DNA of 64,000 bases from Chitinophagales bacterium. GTDB taxonomy: Bacteria; Bacteroidota; Bacteroidia; Chitinophagales; Chitinophagaceae. Each line of letters begins with the position of its first letter. Within the stretch, counting starts at the first letter, position 1. The stretch is from contig JAFLBL010000012.1 of the NCBI GenBank assembly GCA_017303855.1, forward strand, positions 1 to 64,000, read 5' to 3'. The position numbers were made by a program, and so were the translations under genes. Shown piece after piece: positions 17,496-27,000 of the stretch. The notes under the pieces were generated by a model that did no database searches, had not been told where the DNA came from, and worked only from the letters and a program-made list of their open reading frames with translations.

Positions 17496-20400
17496 TTAGA
17501 ATTTAACAGTGAGGGTGGCTCCCATGGTGCGTACAGGAGGATTGATAGTGGCGGTGGATACACCATTGGAATTACCCGCATCAAAATTGAAGTCAGGATC
17601 TGTGTACTGATTGGACTTCGGTACCCACAAAAACAGGTTGCGTGCATTCAGTGCCAGGTCTGCTGATTGTATCAGTTTCTGAGCGCCGAGCAGTTTTTTA
17701 GGAATCGAATAGCTAAGGGTTACTTCCCGGATACGCCAGCTATTGGCGCTGTACATAAAATTGGTTTCCGCCTGTCTGTATACACCGGTATAAAAATCAG
17801 TCACATTATTGATCGTGATTGTTTTATTCTCCACGTATTTGCCTGAAGCCGGATCCAGATAAACCGAATTAGGAATTACAAAACGTTCCCGGTTATTGTA
17901 AGCAGTGGCAGCAGATACACCGGTCCATGCCATTTCATTTCCAATCCGTCCATACGCCAGATGGCCACCCTTAAACTCCGCAACAACAGAGAAGCGCAGG
18001 GTTTTCCAGCTTACAGAAGGCGATAATCCGATGGTCCATTCCGGTGTGGTACGACCCATGGTCACCAGGTTGGGATTAACAGAGGGTAAACCGGTAGCCC
18101 TGTCCACAATAATATGTCCCGCACTATCACGTATATAATCTTTCACCATAAATGTCATGGCCGGTTTTCCCACATATGCATAGTTGGATGCATTGGCAAA
18201 GCCGCCTATCTGGATGCGTTCAAGTCCCGGGTAAATGGAGAGTACTTTGCTCTGGTTATACGTCGCATTTCCTGTGAATCCAATGTTCCAGTCTTTAGAT
18301 TTCAGCAGATTACTGAGCGTGAGATCCAGTTCAAGTCCGGTGTTGTAAAAAGACGCAGAGTTGAGTTTTGTTGAATTGAAGCCGGTGGACCTCGATACGG
18401 TTACCGGAATGATCTGGTCATTCATATTATTCCGGAAGTAGGTAATACCGACTGCCGCCTTATTCTGAAACAGATTCAGCTCCACGCCAGCTTCATACGT
18501 TTCGATACTCTCCGGTTTAATACCCGGGCTGGTCAGGTTGTTGGAAGCCGTGTACCCGGCGAGTGAGCCATATGGGAATCCACCTGATGCAGTATATGTA
18601 GCCTGCAGCTCGTAGGGTCCGACAAGGTCGGCATTCCTCGTTTTATTCCAGGAAAGACGGAGTTTGGTATAATTGAACACTTTTCCTTTTAAACCAGGTA
18701 TGGCATCACTCAAAATAAAGGCTGCATTTACGCCCGGATAGAAGTAGGAATTATTTCCTTCGGTGAGCCAGGATACTTTATCATTTCTTCCGGTAAATTC
18801 AACAGAAGCCCAGTTGCTGTATCCCACAGAGAGTGAGCCGAAAAGGGAAAACATCCGTGTCCGCGAAAACAAGTTGCCGCCTCCACCACCAAATTCTCCG
18901 GAACGGTTGTTTACGGAATACAAACCGGGAACCACAAGGGCGGAATTGGAAATCCCGATTCTCTTTACTTCAGACTGGCGCACATAGGTACCACCCACTG
19001 CTGTAAAGCGAAACTCTTTTATTTTCTTTACGAAACTTCCAAAGAATTCGGATGACAACCGGTTGCTGGTGATTGACGATTCACTCACATATCCCGGAAT
19101 ACTGGTGTTTCCGTTTACATTGATAGCGGGGTTCGCTGTTTGACCGGATGATATGTTCTTATCGTTTTCATGCCGGTAGGTATTGGCTGCCCGCCAGGTA
19201 AACTGAAGCGCGTCCGTGGCTTTCCAGCTTAATTCAAGATTACTAAGGATATCGTCTTTACGTCCCGATTGCCGCCATGTGTCCAGTGCGATATACGGAT
19301 TCATACCATAAAAGTTGAAATACGTATCATAGCCGGCAAAAGGAGCAGTACGCCATTCCTTGTATCTTTTTAACGGCACATGCGCCGGCGTGTTAAAAAT
19401 CAGATTGAGCAATCCGTTGTTAAGTCCGACATTGTTAGAAATATTATAGGCGGACATGCCGTTGTCGTCAAAAATTTCATAATCGCCGCGGATATAGTTT
19501 ACCCCGGTGTTTAATTTAAACCGGCCAAACTCCCTGGAGGCATTTAAGCGCATACTGGTTCGCTTATTCTGATCACCAGGGACAATTCCATCCAGCTTTA
19601 CCTGCTGCACACTGAAGAATAAATCACGTGCATTTAATGAAAAATCTGTCTGGCGGGTAACCCCCGTATTAAAAAATTCCTTTCTTGAGTTATTGGGAGA
19701 GTACACCACCCGTTGCTCTGTGCCATCAATCAGGGGTGCACCAAGTACTTTCACTGATCCGTCAAATGCAGGACCCCATGACCAGTTTTCATACGGCACG
19801 TAAGAGCCATAGCCACCACTGCCGAATTTTTCCTGGAACTTCGGATAAAATGAAATTTGCGAATACTGAAATGCCTGGCTGAATGTAACTTCCGTTTTAT
19901 TATTCCGGCTCCCCTTTTTGGTGGTAACCAGCAATACGCCGTTACGGGCATCGGGTCCATAAATCGCGGCAGCGGATGATCCTTTTAATACGGTTATTTC
20001 AGCAATATCATTCGGGTTTACGGAAGCAAAATACTGAAGCGAGGTTTGTATGCCGTCTATCACCAGCAGCGGGTCGTTGCTGCCGGTCAGCGACCGGATT
20101 CCCCGGATATTGATCTTTACATTTTCAAATACACTGTTATTCATGGTGGCAATATTCACCCCGGATATTTTACCCTGTAATCCGTTCGCTGCATTTACCG
20201 GCGACGATTGAGTAAGTAATTCGTTCTTTATAAGCGCCGTGGAGTAACCAAGATCCCGTTGCTGACGGCGAATACCAAGCGCCGTGGTAATCACGACTTC
20301 TGTTTCTGTTTTGGATTTCACTTTCACCACCCAGTTATACTGTACATCATCACCGATCGTGTACTCCACCGTTTCAATCCCTGTACCTGATAACAGAATG

Positions 20401-20603
20401 ATATCCCCTTTTTTGGCCCGGATACTAAAGCGGCCGGTCTGATCGGCCGATGTACCGGTTTTAGTGCCCTTTATGGTTACAGAAATTCCGGGAACAGGTT
20501 CTCCGTTTTCGTCATTGATGGTGCCGGTAATCACTCCCGCCTGAGCAAATACCGTAATGTGCAACACCATGATGTAAATAATAATAAGCAGTCGCTTTTC
20601 CAT
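17496..20603 (-). CDS. SusC/RagA-type TonB-linked outer-membrane transporter
   Basis: A 1035-residue protein with a signal peptide (cleavage after VFAQ near 21). A carboxypeptidase-regulatory-like domain (about 24-95) contains GTINDENGEPVPGISVTIKG. The SusC plug carries RGIRSLTGSNDPLLVIDGI and EITVLKGSSAAAIYGPDARNG. A long barrel follows, ending in an aromatic strand (GATLTVKF). Length and signatures are canonical for SusC. With SusD and DUF1735 it forms a complete uptake operon. The LytTR/kinase pair immediately upstream on the same strand, and the opposed phosphodiesterase/AraC pair, suggest dual regulation. Confidence 0.95.
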   Translation of the reverse strand: MEKRLLIIIYIMVLHITVFAQAGVITGTINDENGEPVPGISVTIKGTKTGTSADQTGRFSIRAKKGDIILLSGTGIETVEYTIGDDVQYNWVVKVKSKTETEVVITTALGIRRQQRDLGYSTALIKNELLTQSSPVNAANGLQGKISGVNIATMNNSVFENVKINIRGIRSLTGSNDPLLVIDGIQTSLQYFASVNPNDIAEITVLKGSSAAAIYGPDARNGVLLVTTKKGSRNNKTEVTFSQAFQYSQISFYPKFQEKFGSGGYGSYVPYENWSWGPAFDGSVKVLGAPLIDGTEQRVVYSPNNSRKEFFNTGVTRQTDFSLNARDLFFSVQQVKLDGIVPGDQNKRTSMRLNASREFGRFKLNTGVNYIRGDYEIFDDNGMSAYNISNNVGLNNGLLNLIFNTPAHVPLKRYKEWRTAPFAGYDTYFNFYGMNPYIALDTWRQSGRKDDILSNLELSWKATDALQFTWRAANTYRHENDKNISSGQTANPAINVNGNTSIPGYVSESSITSNRLSSEFFGSFVKKIKEFRFTAVGGTYVRQSEVKRIGISNSALVVPGLYSVNNRSGEFGGGGGNLFSRTRMFSLFGSLSVGYSNWASVEFTGRNDKVSWLTEGNNSYFYPGVNAAFILSDAIPGLKGKVFNYTKLRLSWNKTRNADLVGPYELQATYTASGGFPYGSLAGYTASNNLTSPGIKPESIETYEAGVELNLFQNKAAVGITYFRNNMNDQIIPVTVSRSTGFNSTKLNSASFYNTGLELDLTLSNLLKSKDWNIGFTGNATYNQSKVLSIYPGLERIQIGGFANASNYAYVGKPAMTFMVKDYIRDSAGHIIVDRATGLPSVNPNLVTMGRTTPEWTIGLSPSVSWKTLRFSVVAEFKGGHLAYGRIGNEMAWTGVSAATAYNNRERFVIPNSVYLDPASGKYVENKTITINNVTDFYTGVYRQAETNFMYSANSWRIREVTLSYSIPKKLLGAQKLIQSADLALNARNLFLWVPKSNQYTDPDFNFDAGNSNGVSTATINPPVRTMGATLTVKF

Positions 20604-20868
20604 GTACGTCTTTGTTAATTTTAAAATAATACCAGAAATGAGTGCGAAAAAAACGATACTGCTGCATGAATAAAGCCACTATTCAACGAACAGCGGTTTA
20701 GTGTATACGAAAAACAGCTTTCATTGATTGCATCGGATAAATAAACAGGAGCCTGTACATAAGGTCTTAACAACATCGCCCGACTGCAGGCCATGCATAA
20801 CAAGCCGGCCGGTGCACAGATGGCCGCATTTTTAAAATCAAAAGGGGGAAAGGGGCAGCGTTGCGTGC

Positions 20869-21576
20869 TCAGTTATCGCTGTCACCAAGTACGGTGAAGA
20901 GCGACTCTTTAAAATTTCTGCCAACGGGGATCTCCACATCCCCGATATCCACACTGACGGCGGTATAAGAATCAATTTTATCTTTTGCTACAATAAAGGA
21001 ACGGTGAACCCGGACAAAATTTTCCGTATTCAGCATTTCTTCAACCTGTATCAGCGACATTTTGGTAATGATAGTGCGTTGTGCTGTAACTACTTTAATA
21101 TACTCACGTAAACTCTCTATATAACTGATTTCATCGGTGAATATTCTGACTTTCTTTTTATTTACGCTGAAAAAAAGGCTTTTTCGCTCACGCGTTGTTC
21201 CCGGGTCTTTGGGTTCGCTGTTTACCTGCCTGATTTTTTTTACGGCTGCTAAAAAGCGGGAAAACTCAATCGGCTTAACCAGGTAATCAAGTGCGTTGAA
21301 TTCATATCCCTGTATGGCATATTCGTGGTACGCGGTCGTTAGAATAACCGATGGTGATTTAGTAAGAGAACGGAGGAAATCCAGTCCCTTCATTCCGGGC
21401 AGATGAATATCCAGAAATAGCAGGTCAACCGCTGTTGCGTCCAGCAACGCGGACGCTTCGAAAACATTACCACAGGTACCGCAAAGCTCCAGGAATGGCA
21501 CCTGTTTTATATAGTCTGTAAGCACTTCAGCAGCCAATGGCTCATCTTCCACTATAATACATTTATACCTTGACAT
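20869..21576 (-). CDS. LytTR-family two-component response regulator
   Basis: A 235-residue paralogue of the 237-938 regulator: receiver with E10/D11 and D56 in FLDIHLP, LTTAYHEYAIQGYEF and the Lys of YLVKPIEF, then a LytTR domain (about 133-230, ending VPVGRNFKESL in outline). The start overlaps the kinase gene by 14 bp (21563-21576). Position directly upstream of SusC on the same strand, with a 265-bp spacer, makes the SusCD operon a likely target. Confidence 0.93.
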   Translation of the reverse strand: MSRYKCIIVEDEPLAAEVLTDYIKQVPFLELCGTCGNVFEASALLDATAVDLLFLDIHLPGMKGLDFLRSLTKSPSVILTTAYHEYAIQGYEFNALDYLVKPIEFSRFLAAVKKIRQVNSEPKDPGTTRERKSLFFSVNKKKVRIFTDEISYIESLREYIKVVTAQRTIITKMSLIQVEEMLNTENFVRVHRSFIVAKDKIDSYTAVSVDIGDVEIPVGRNFKESLFTVLGDSDN

Positions 21577-22624
21577 AAGAAAGCAGATTAATGGTTAGTT
21601 CAACACTGAATTTGTCTTTGCCCTTCGTTACCTGCAGCTGGTGATCAGGGTATTCCAGTTCGAGTTGCCGTTTTACATTGGTAAGCCCGATGCCTGTATT
21701 TTCCTTTTCCGTTTCAATGTTCTCACAGGAATTAGCGATCCGGAAACGAAGCTTACCTTCCTGTTCCTGAATGCTGATATTAATATAGGAATTAAAGCGG
21801 GATTCAGCGGCGCCGTGTTTAAAAGCATTGTCTACAAAAGGCAGTAATATCAGGGGAACAATCAGCTGTGTTTCATCGGTTATTTGTTTATCCAGTGTCA
21901 CCGTCAAACGACTGTTGTACCTGATCTTTTCCAGGCTGATATAATCTTCCAGCAGTTTAATCTCTTTAGCCAGCGAAATACGGCCATTGCCGGATTCGTA
22001 TAGGATAAACCGCAATAGTTTGGATAATCGCATCACCACATCTGCTGTATCATCTGATTTTTTCCGGGCCAGTGCATATATATTATTCAATGTGTTAAAC
22101 AGGAAATGCGGGTTCATTTGTGACCGCAAAAATTTAAGTTCGGTACGAAGCCGTTCTTTTTCAATTTTGGCGGAAAGCTCTTTTGACCGCTGTGCCGCGC
22201 GGAATTGCTTGGCGGTAACGGCCAGCATCACACAAAAGAGAAGATCCAGCAGCGCATTCAGGTTTTGTTCAAACCCAAATACATAGTTGTCTTTATTTAT
22301 ACTCAGATAAATAAAGGGTTTGGTGATATAAAAAACGGAGAGGCGGTACACAACAACAGCGGCTGCGTATCCGGTTATTCCCAGAAGGGAAAGCCTGATC
22401 AGCAGGCGGCTGTTGCGGGAAAATACCGTAATCAGATACATGATAAGATAGCTGAGTGGAATCTTAGCTATACAGAGCACCAATTCTCCTCCCAGCGAAC
22501 GCCGGATATGCTCCATCGTCGATAATTCAGGATACGTGCCGCTGATCCATGAATATTCCAGATACGTTTCAAACAGGATATAAGCCACCCAGAATACAAC
22601 ATGCTGCTTTGTACGCTTTCCCAT
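21563..22624 (-). CDS. LytS-like sensor histidine kinase
   Basis: A 353-residue membrane kinase. Four hydrophobic segments occupy about residues 8-28, 45-68, 76-100 and 120-140. A coiled segment leads to the phospho-acceptor word NPHFLFNTLNN with H173. The ATP site has LPFVDNAFKHG (N266) and GIGLTNVKRQLEL. It shares architecture and the 14-bp overlap with the first pair. The signal is probably sensed in the membrane because no periplasmic domain is present. It is divergent from the DoxX gene at 22779. Confidence 0.92.
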   Translation of the reverse strand: MGKRTKQHVVFWVAYILFETYLEYSWISGTYPELSTMEHIRRSLGGELVLCIAKIPLSYLIMYLITVFSRNSRLLIRLSLLGITGYAAAVVVYRLSVFYITKPFIYLSINKDNYVFGFEQNLNALLDLLFCVMLAVTAKQFRAAQRSKELSAKIEKERLRTELKFLRSQMNPHFLFNTLNNIYALARKKSDDTADVVMRLSKLLRFILYESGNGRISLAKEIKLLEDYISLEKIRYNSRLTVTLDKQITDETQLIVPLILLPFVDNAFKHGAAESRFNSYINISIQEQEGKLRFRIANSCENIETEKENTGIGLTNVKRQLELEYPDHQLQVTKGKDKFSVELTINLLSYVKV

Positions 22625-22778
22625 CCGGTAAAATTCGTATTTCCTGAATTCGTATCCAATTTCAGTCTACGAACGACGATTGAAAGGCTGCAGAAAGCCA
22701 TTTCCAATCAACAAAAAACAGAGAAGAAAAAGGTCCTTTACCGGTGGTTCATTTACTTTTATTTTAAATACCATTTAT

Positions 22779-23165
22779 ATGACCGCCACACAGGCCATTG
22801 CAACGCTTCGTATTACTTCAGCATTGTTTATGCTGGCACACGGTTTAGCCAGAGTGTTAGTACCGGATGGTGTTTCCGGATTTGGTGGTTTCCTGGAGTC
22901 GCAGGGCTTTCCATTTGCATTGGCGCTGGCCTGGTTGCTGACGATCCTTGAACTTGCCGGAGCCGCCTTGCTGATAACCGGATATGCCATGCGTGCAGCA
23001 GCCGCATTCTTTATTGCCGAACTATTCGCAGGGATCCTGCTGGTGCATGGAGAAAACGGCTGGTTTGTTGTAGGCATAACCAGCGGAGGAATGGAGTATA
23101 ATGTTTTGCTGATTGTATGTTTTTTACTGGTCTTTATGACGGGCAGGGATCCAAAAGCAGCCTGA
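22779..23165 (+). CDS. DoxX-family membrane protein
   Basis: A 128-residue protein with four transmembrane helices and DoxX words: LRITSALFMLAHGLARV, then the amphipathic GFGGFLESQGFPF turn, LELAGAALLITGY and EYNVLLIVCFLLVFM. I chose the ATG at 22779 because it gives the family's normal length; an in-frame upstream ATG at 22680 would add a basic non-membrane tail. DoxX proteins are linked to membrane redox and thiol stress in other bacteria. It ends 6 bp from a convergent DoxX paralogue. Confidence 0.85.
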   Translation: MTATQAIATLRITSALFMLAHGLARVLVPDGVSGFGGFLESQGFPFALALAWLLTILELAGAALLITGYAMRAAAAFFIAELFAGILLVHGENGWFVVGITSGGMEYNVLLIVCFLLVFMTGRDPKAA

Positions 23166-23171
23166 TTCCCT

Positions 23172-23564
23172 TTATTTTCTTTTATCCCCTGCGGAAATGA
23201 CGAAAAGGGCAACAATCAATACCACACTATATTCACTGCCTCCCGTTCCATGTTCCCCTACAAACCAGCCCAGCGATGCATGTATCAGTACAATACCTGC
23301 AATCAGTAATAGTATAAACAAAAACGACAATAACCGGGTGCAACAGCCGATAGCCAGCAGCAGACTTCCCGCAAGTTCAAATACGGTTATCACCCAAACC
23401 ACGGCTACCGGAAATATGAATCCTTTTGACTGAAGGAATGCGGCGAAATCGGGAATTGTATTATGCAATACACGGATAAAGGCGTGTAAAAAAAACATAA
23501 GGGCTATTGTTAGTCTGAGCATAAGCAGTGCCTTGCCCGAAAAAAAATTTTCAATTTTTTTCAA
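23172..23564 (-). CDS. DoxX-family membrane protein, convergent paralogue
   Basis: A 130-residue protein with four membrane helices, closely parallel to its neighbour: LRLTIALMFFLHAFIRV, AAFLQSKGFIFPVAVVW, FELAGSLLLAIG and SEYSVVLIVALFV. The longest frame starts with TTG at 23564; an ATG at 23522 is possible but would start within helix 1. The tail-to-tail arrangement with 22779-23165 (6-bp spacing) suggests an inverted duplication that has diverged. Role is unknown beyond membership in DoxX. Confidence 0.82.
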   Translation of the reverse strand: MKKIENFFSGKALLMLRLTIALMFFLHAFIRVLHNTIPDFAAFLQSKGFIFPVAVVWVITVFELAGSLLLAIGCCTRLLSFLFILLLIAGIVLIHASLGWFVGEHGTGGSEYSVVLIVALFVISAGDKRK

Positions 23565-24012
23565 CGTATTTCGTTTTATTCAGGTAATAGAAAAACAAGC
23601 TGACAGGTGCTGTGTAATTCAAATATGGGGCTTTTTTCTCTTTCTTACGCTGCATAAAACAGATCCGGTTCGGTATGAGTTTATAGCAGATTTTTTGTGT
23701 TGCAGTAAAAATGTATTTAGTATGCTCCAATACTGTTTTTGTTGCTTATGATGTGAAAGCTGAGTACTTCTACTGAATTTTTTTTGCAAGGATTTGTTTT
23801 TTAACAGGGCAAACCATTCTTCGCGCAGGGATGTATCGTAGCTGTCTTTCACCGCTTGTACTCATTTGCCTGATTTGTACCCTAAGCACTTCCACTTACC
23901 CTACTTATATACTTTTCATTATTCCGTAAATACTTACTCCAGATCCTTTTTATTTTTCATCTGCGGTTGATAAATTGGGGATATAATTGTTCAATCCTTT
24001 ATCCACCTTCTT
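23565..24012. other. intergenic region, no gene seen
   Basis: A 448-bp AT-rich spacer between the minus-strand DoxX gene and the giant T9SS gene. Short overlapping ORFs on both strands have no signal peptide, no domain words and poor codon use. T-runs are frequent. The promoter of the 24013 gene should lie here, but I found no clean -33/-7 pair with correct spacing. Confidence 0.55.
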
Positions 24013-27000
24013 ATGTACAACCTGCTTAAGGGGCGACTCGTCCCCGCAATTCGTCCGGCTTTTTATGTAGCCTCCCTGCTTCTTTCTTCTTTGGTAACTC
24101 ATGCGCAAAGTCTCACATTGTCCAATGGTGGACAAACGGGTACGTCGGGTACCAACTGGAGTACGTCAGGTACCAATCCCATTACCATTTCAGTAACGGG
24201 TACGGCCAACGTAAACACCAGTGTAATTGAAGGCTACCTCAATGCAGGTACCAGCGTGATCGTCAACAATAGTGCAGTGGGTACCACCATCAACTCAAAC
24301 ATCAGTAAGACCAATGGTGCCAATGCCTCACTTACGATAAAAGATATTGGTAATATAAAGGTAGCCGCGAATATCAGTTCCTCTTCCAATGCACTCGACC
24401 TGATCCTCTGGGCCGATACGGATAACAGCCAGGGCGGCGCGGTAGAAGATTTTATGTACCTCATTGCCGGTGTTACGATCTCCACCAACGGCGGTAAGAT
24501 CATTATGGCGGGCGGACCAGACAATGGTACCAATGGCGGTACCAGTGGAGATGGGATTCCCGATGGCTTTGCGTGGAACGGTTCCAACAGTACCAACTAC
24601 GGCGCTAACACAGTAGGCGGACTCACCCTCGGTCCGCTTTCCGGAACAGGTACAGTTATCTCTCTCCTGAGCGGGGGTGGTGAGATCATCATGCGTGGCG
24701 CTACCAGTAATAATAGTACCTATCCGGGGATTGGCTCACAGGCTAACCTGAAAATTGTGTCCGGCACCGGCAAGATCACGATGTATGGTAAATCAACTTC
24801 CGGACATGGTATTGAACTTACCTATGGCGCTTCACCAAATGTGGCCATCAGTTCTTCATCCACAACTACTCCTGCAATCGATATCAAAGGAACAACCACC
24901 ACAGGCGGTTATTCCGGTTTCTGGATGTCGAACAATGCTTCCGGTACTATCCTGTTCGAATCATCTGCCGCTTCCGGTGGTGGTATCACTATAGAAGGTG
25001 TCAGCAGCGGCGGTCCGGGCGTGTACTTCGGCATCAGCGGTACCAATATCATCACCCAATTATTATCACAGTCAGGCACAATCGCTCTCAAAGGCGATGG
25101 CGGCAGCAACGCTTCCTTATATCTCTACGGCGATTGCTGGGTGGGTAACCGGAAGGATGCGACGGCCGTACAAGGTATCACTCCTTCGGTCACCGCTTCA
25201 TCTGCCAATATCCTGCTGCAGGCGGATGACCAGTTTAACTTCAGCAATACAGGCGGAAAAAACACGAATATCAATTCGACAGGTTCACTCACCGTCGAAG
25301 CCTATACAACAAGTTATAGCGGCACGATCAGCTGGACCGGTAATACGGCCCTTGGTAGTTCCTTCAGCAGTATCACGCTCGGTGAATCTGCCGAAAATTA
25401 CAGTATAACGGTAAACAATAACCTGAACAGCACCGGTGCCATCACGGCTTATGCAAGTGATTTCACCCTGGCCAACGGGGTGGGACTGGCTTCCTCTGGT
25501 GCCGGTATCATTACCGTGAATGCAAAGGGTTCCTTTAATACAAACGGTACCACACGGCGTACCATCAGCAGTGCCAATGGCAATATCAATATTTATGCAG
25601 ACAGCGATGCGTCCGGCAACGGCACCCTCGATATCGACTATACTACCTTCAATGCAGGTACGGGTACCCTCACCATGCGAACAGAATCCTTCAACTGGTC
25701 AACAGGGGCCAATACCGATAAACCCTATATCAACGGTACCGGCGCTTTTGTATTTGAACCTGCCGATGCTGCTTTCGGTGGTGTTTCCACTTCCTGGTTC
25801 TACTTTGATCAGGATGCCAATGGTATCAGTGGTCTTACCATTGGTAAAAGCAGCAATACCGGTAATATCACCCACGAAACCACAGCGATTACGGTGGCCG
25901 GTTATATCAATATCTATGGCGGACAAGTCATCCTCAACGCCAACCTGACCAGTTCAGCCACCGGTGATATCTTCATCAAATCAAACAGCAACCTGAATGC
26001 CGCTGCATCGATCGCGGGTAATGCATCGATCTTTAAAACAGCCGGAACGGGTACGCTCACGATGCAGAGTCAGGACCGGCTCAACTCCGGTACCATTACT
26101 GCATCCGGAAGCGGTCAGCTGAATGTGATCCTCTGGAGTGATTATGACAATAACAACAATGGCGGTGTGGCCATCGGCAGTATTACCACCAACGGCGGAC
26201 ATCTCTGGCTGGGTGGCAGTAATTCAAATGGCGGCAGTTATACCTGGAATGGTTTGACCGTTGGCGACGGACCTTCTGTCGGCAGCGTAAACAACAACCA
26301 TAATGCAATCGATTTTTATGGCCCCGTCTCCACCAGTGGTGGTGATGTGCTGGTCTGGGGCGGTGATGGATATAGCGGCGGTGTCTGGGGTATTGGTGTG
26401 TATGCAGGTGCTTCCATCAATGCCGGCAGCGGGGATATCACATTGATCGCCGATTATATTCAGCAAAATGATCTCACCCTTACCTGTACCGGGGTACTCA
26501 GTCTCTTACCCAACGCAGGTAGTTATGCCTCCGCAGTAACCTGGAGTGGCAGTTTATCTGCTGGTAATTTCAATGCCACTGGCACTTACGATGCACTCAT
26601 CATTAATAATTTTGCGAACCTCGGTGGTTTAACCATCGGATCATACACAACGCATCTGTCCGGAGCCACACCCGTGATACAGGGCAACAGCTCTGATATC
26701 ACGATCAGTTCGGCCATTTCCATTGCCGGACCAATCAGTCTCCATGGCGCAGCTATAACAGTAAGTGCGGCGCTCACCTGCACCGCTGCGAATGCCGCAG
26801 TCCTGGTGAAAGCCAGTGGCTCCGCTACTATCAGCGCCGGGATCACTACCAACGCCGGAGCTATCAATATCTGGTCCGACAGTGACAGCAACGGATCCGG
26901 AGGCATCCTGGTTAATAATAATACCACTTTCGACTCCAGAACCAGTGCCGACAGACTGGCAACCACGCACACTACAGGTGGTGGTACCATTACCCTGGCC

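Noticed and set aside
23619..23852. 77-residue minus-strand ORF in the 23.6-24.0 kb gap
   Set aside because: Lys/Gln-rich low-complexity frame, no signal or family, poor start context.
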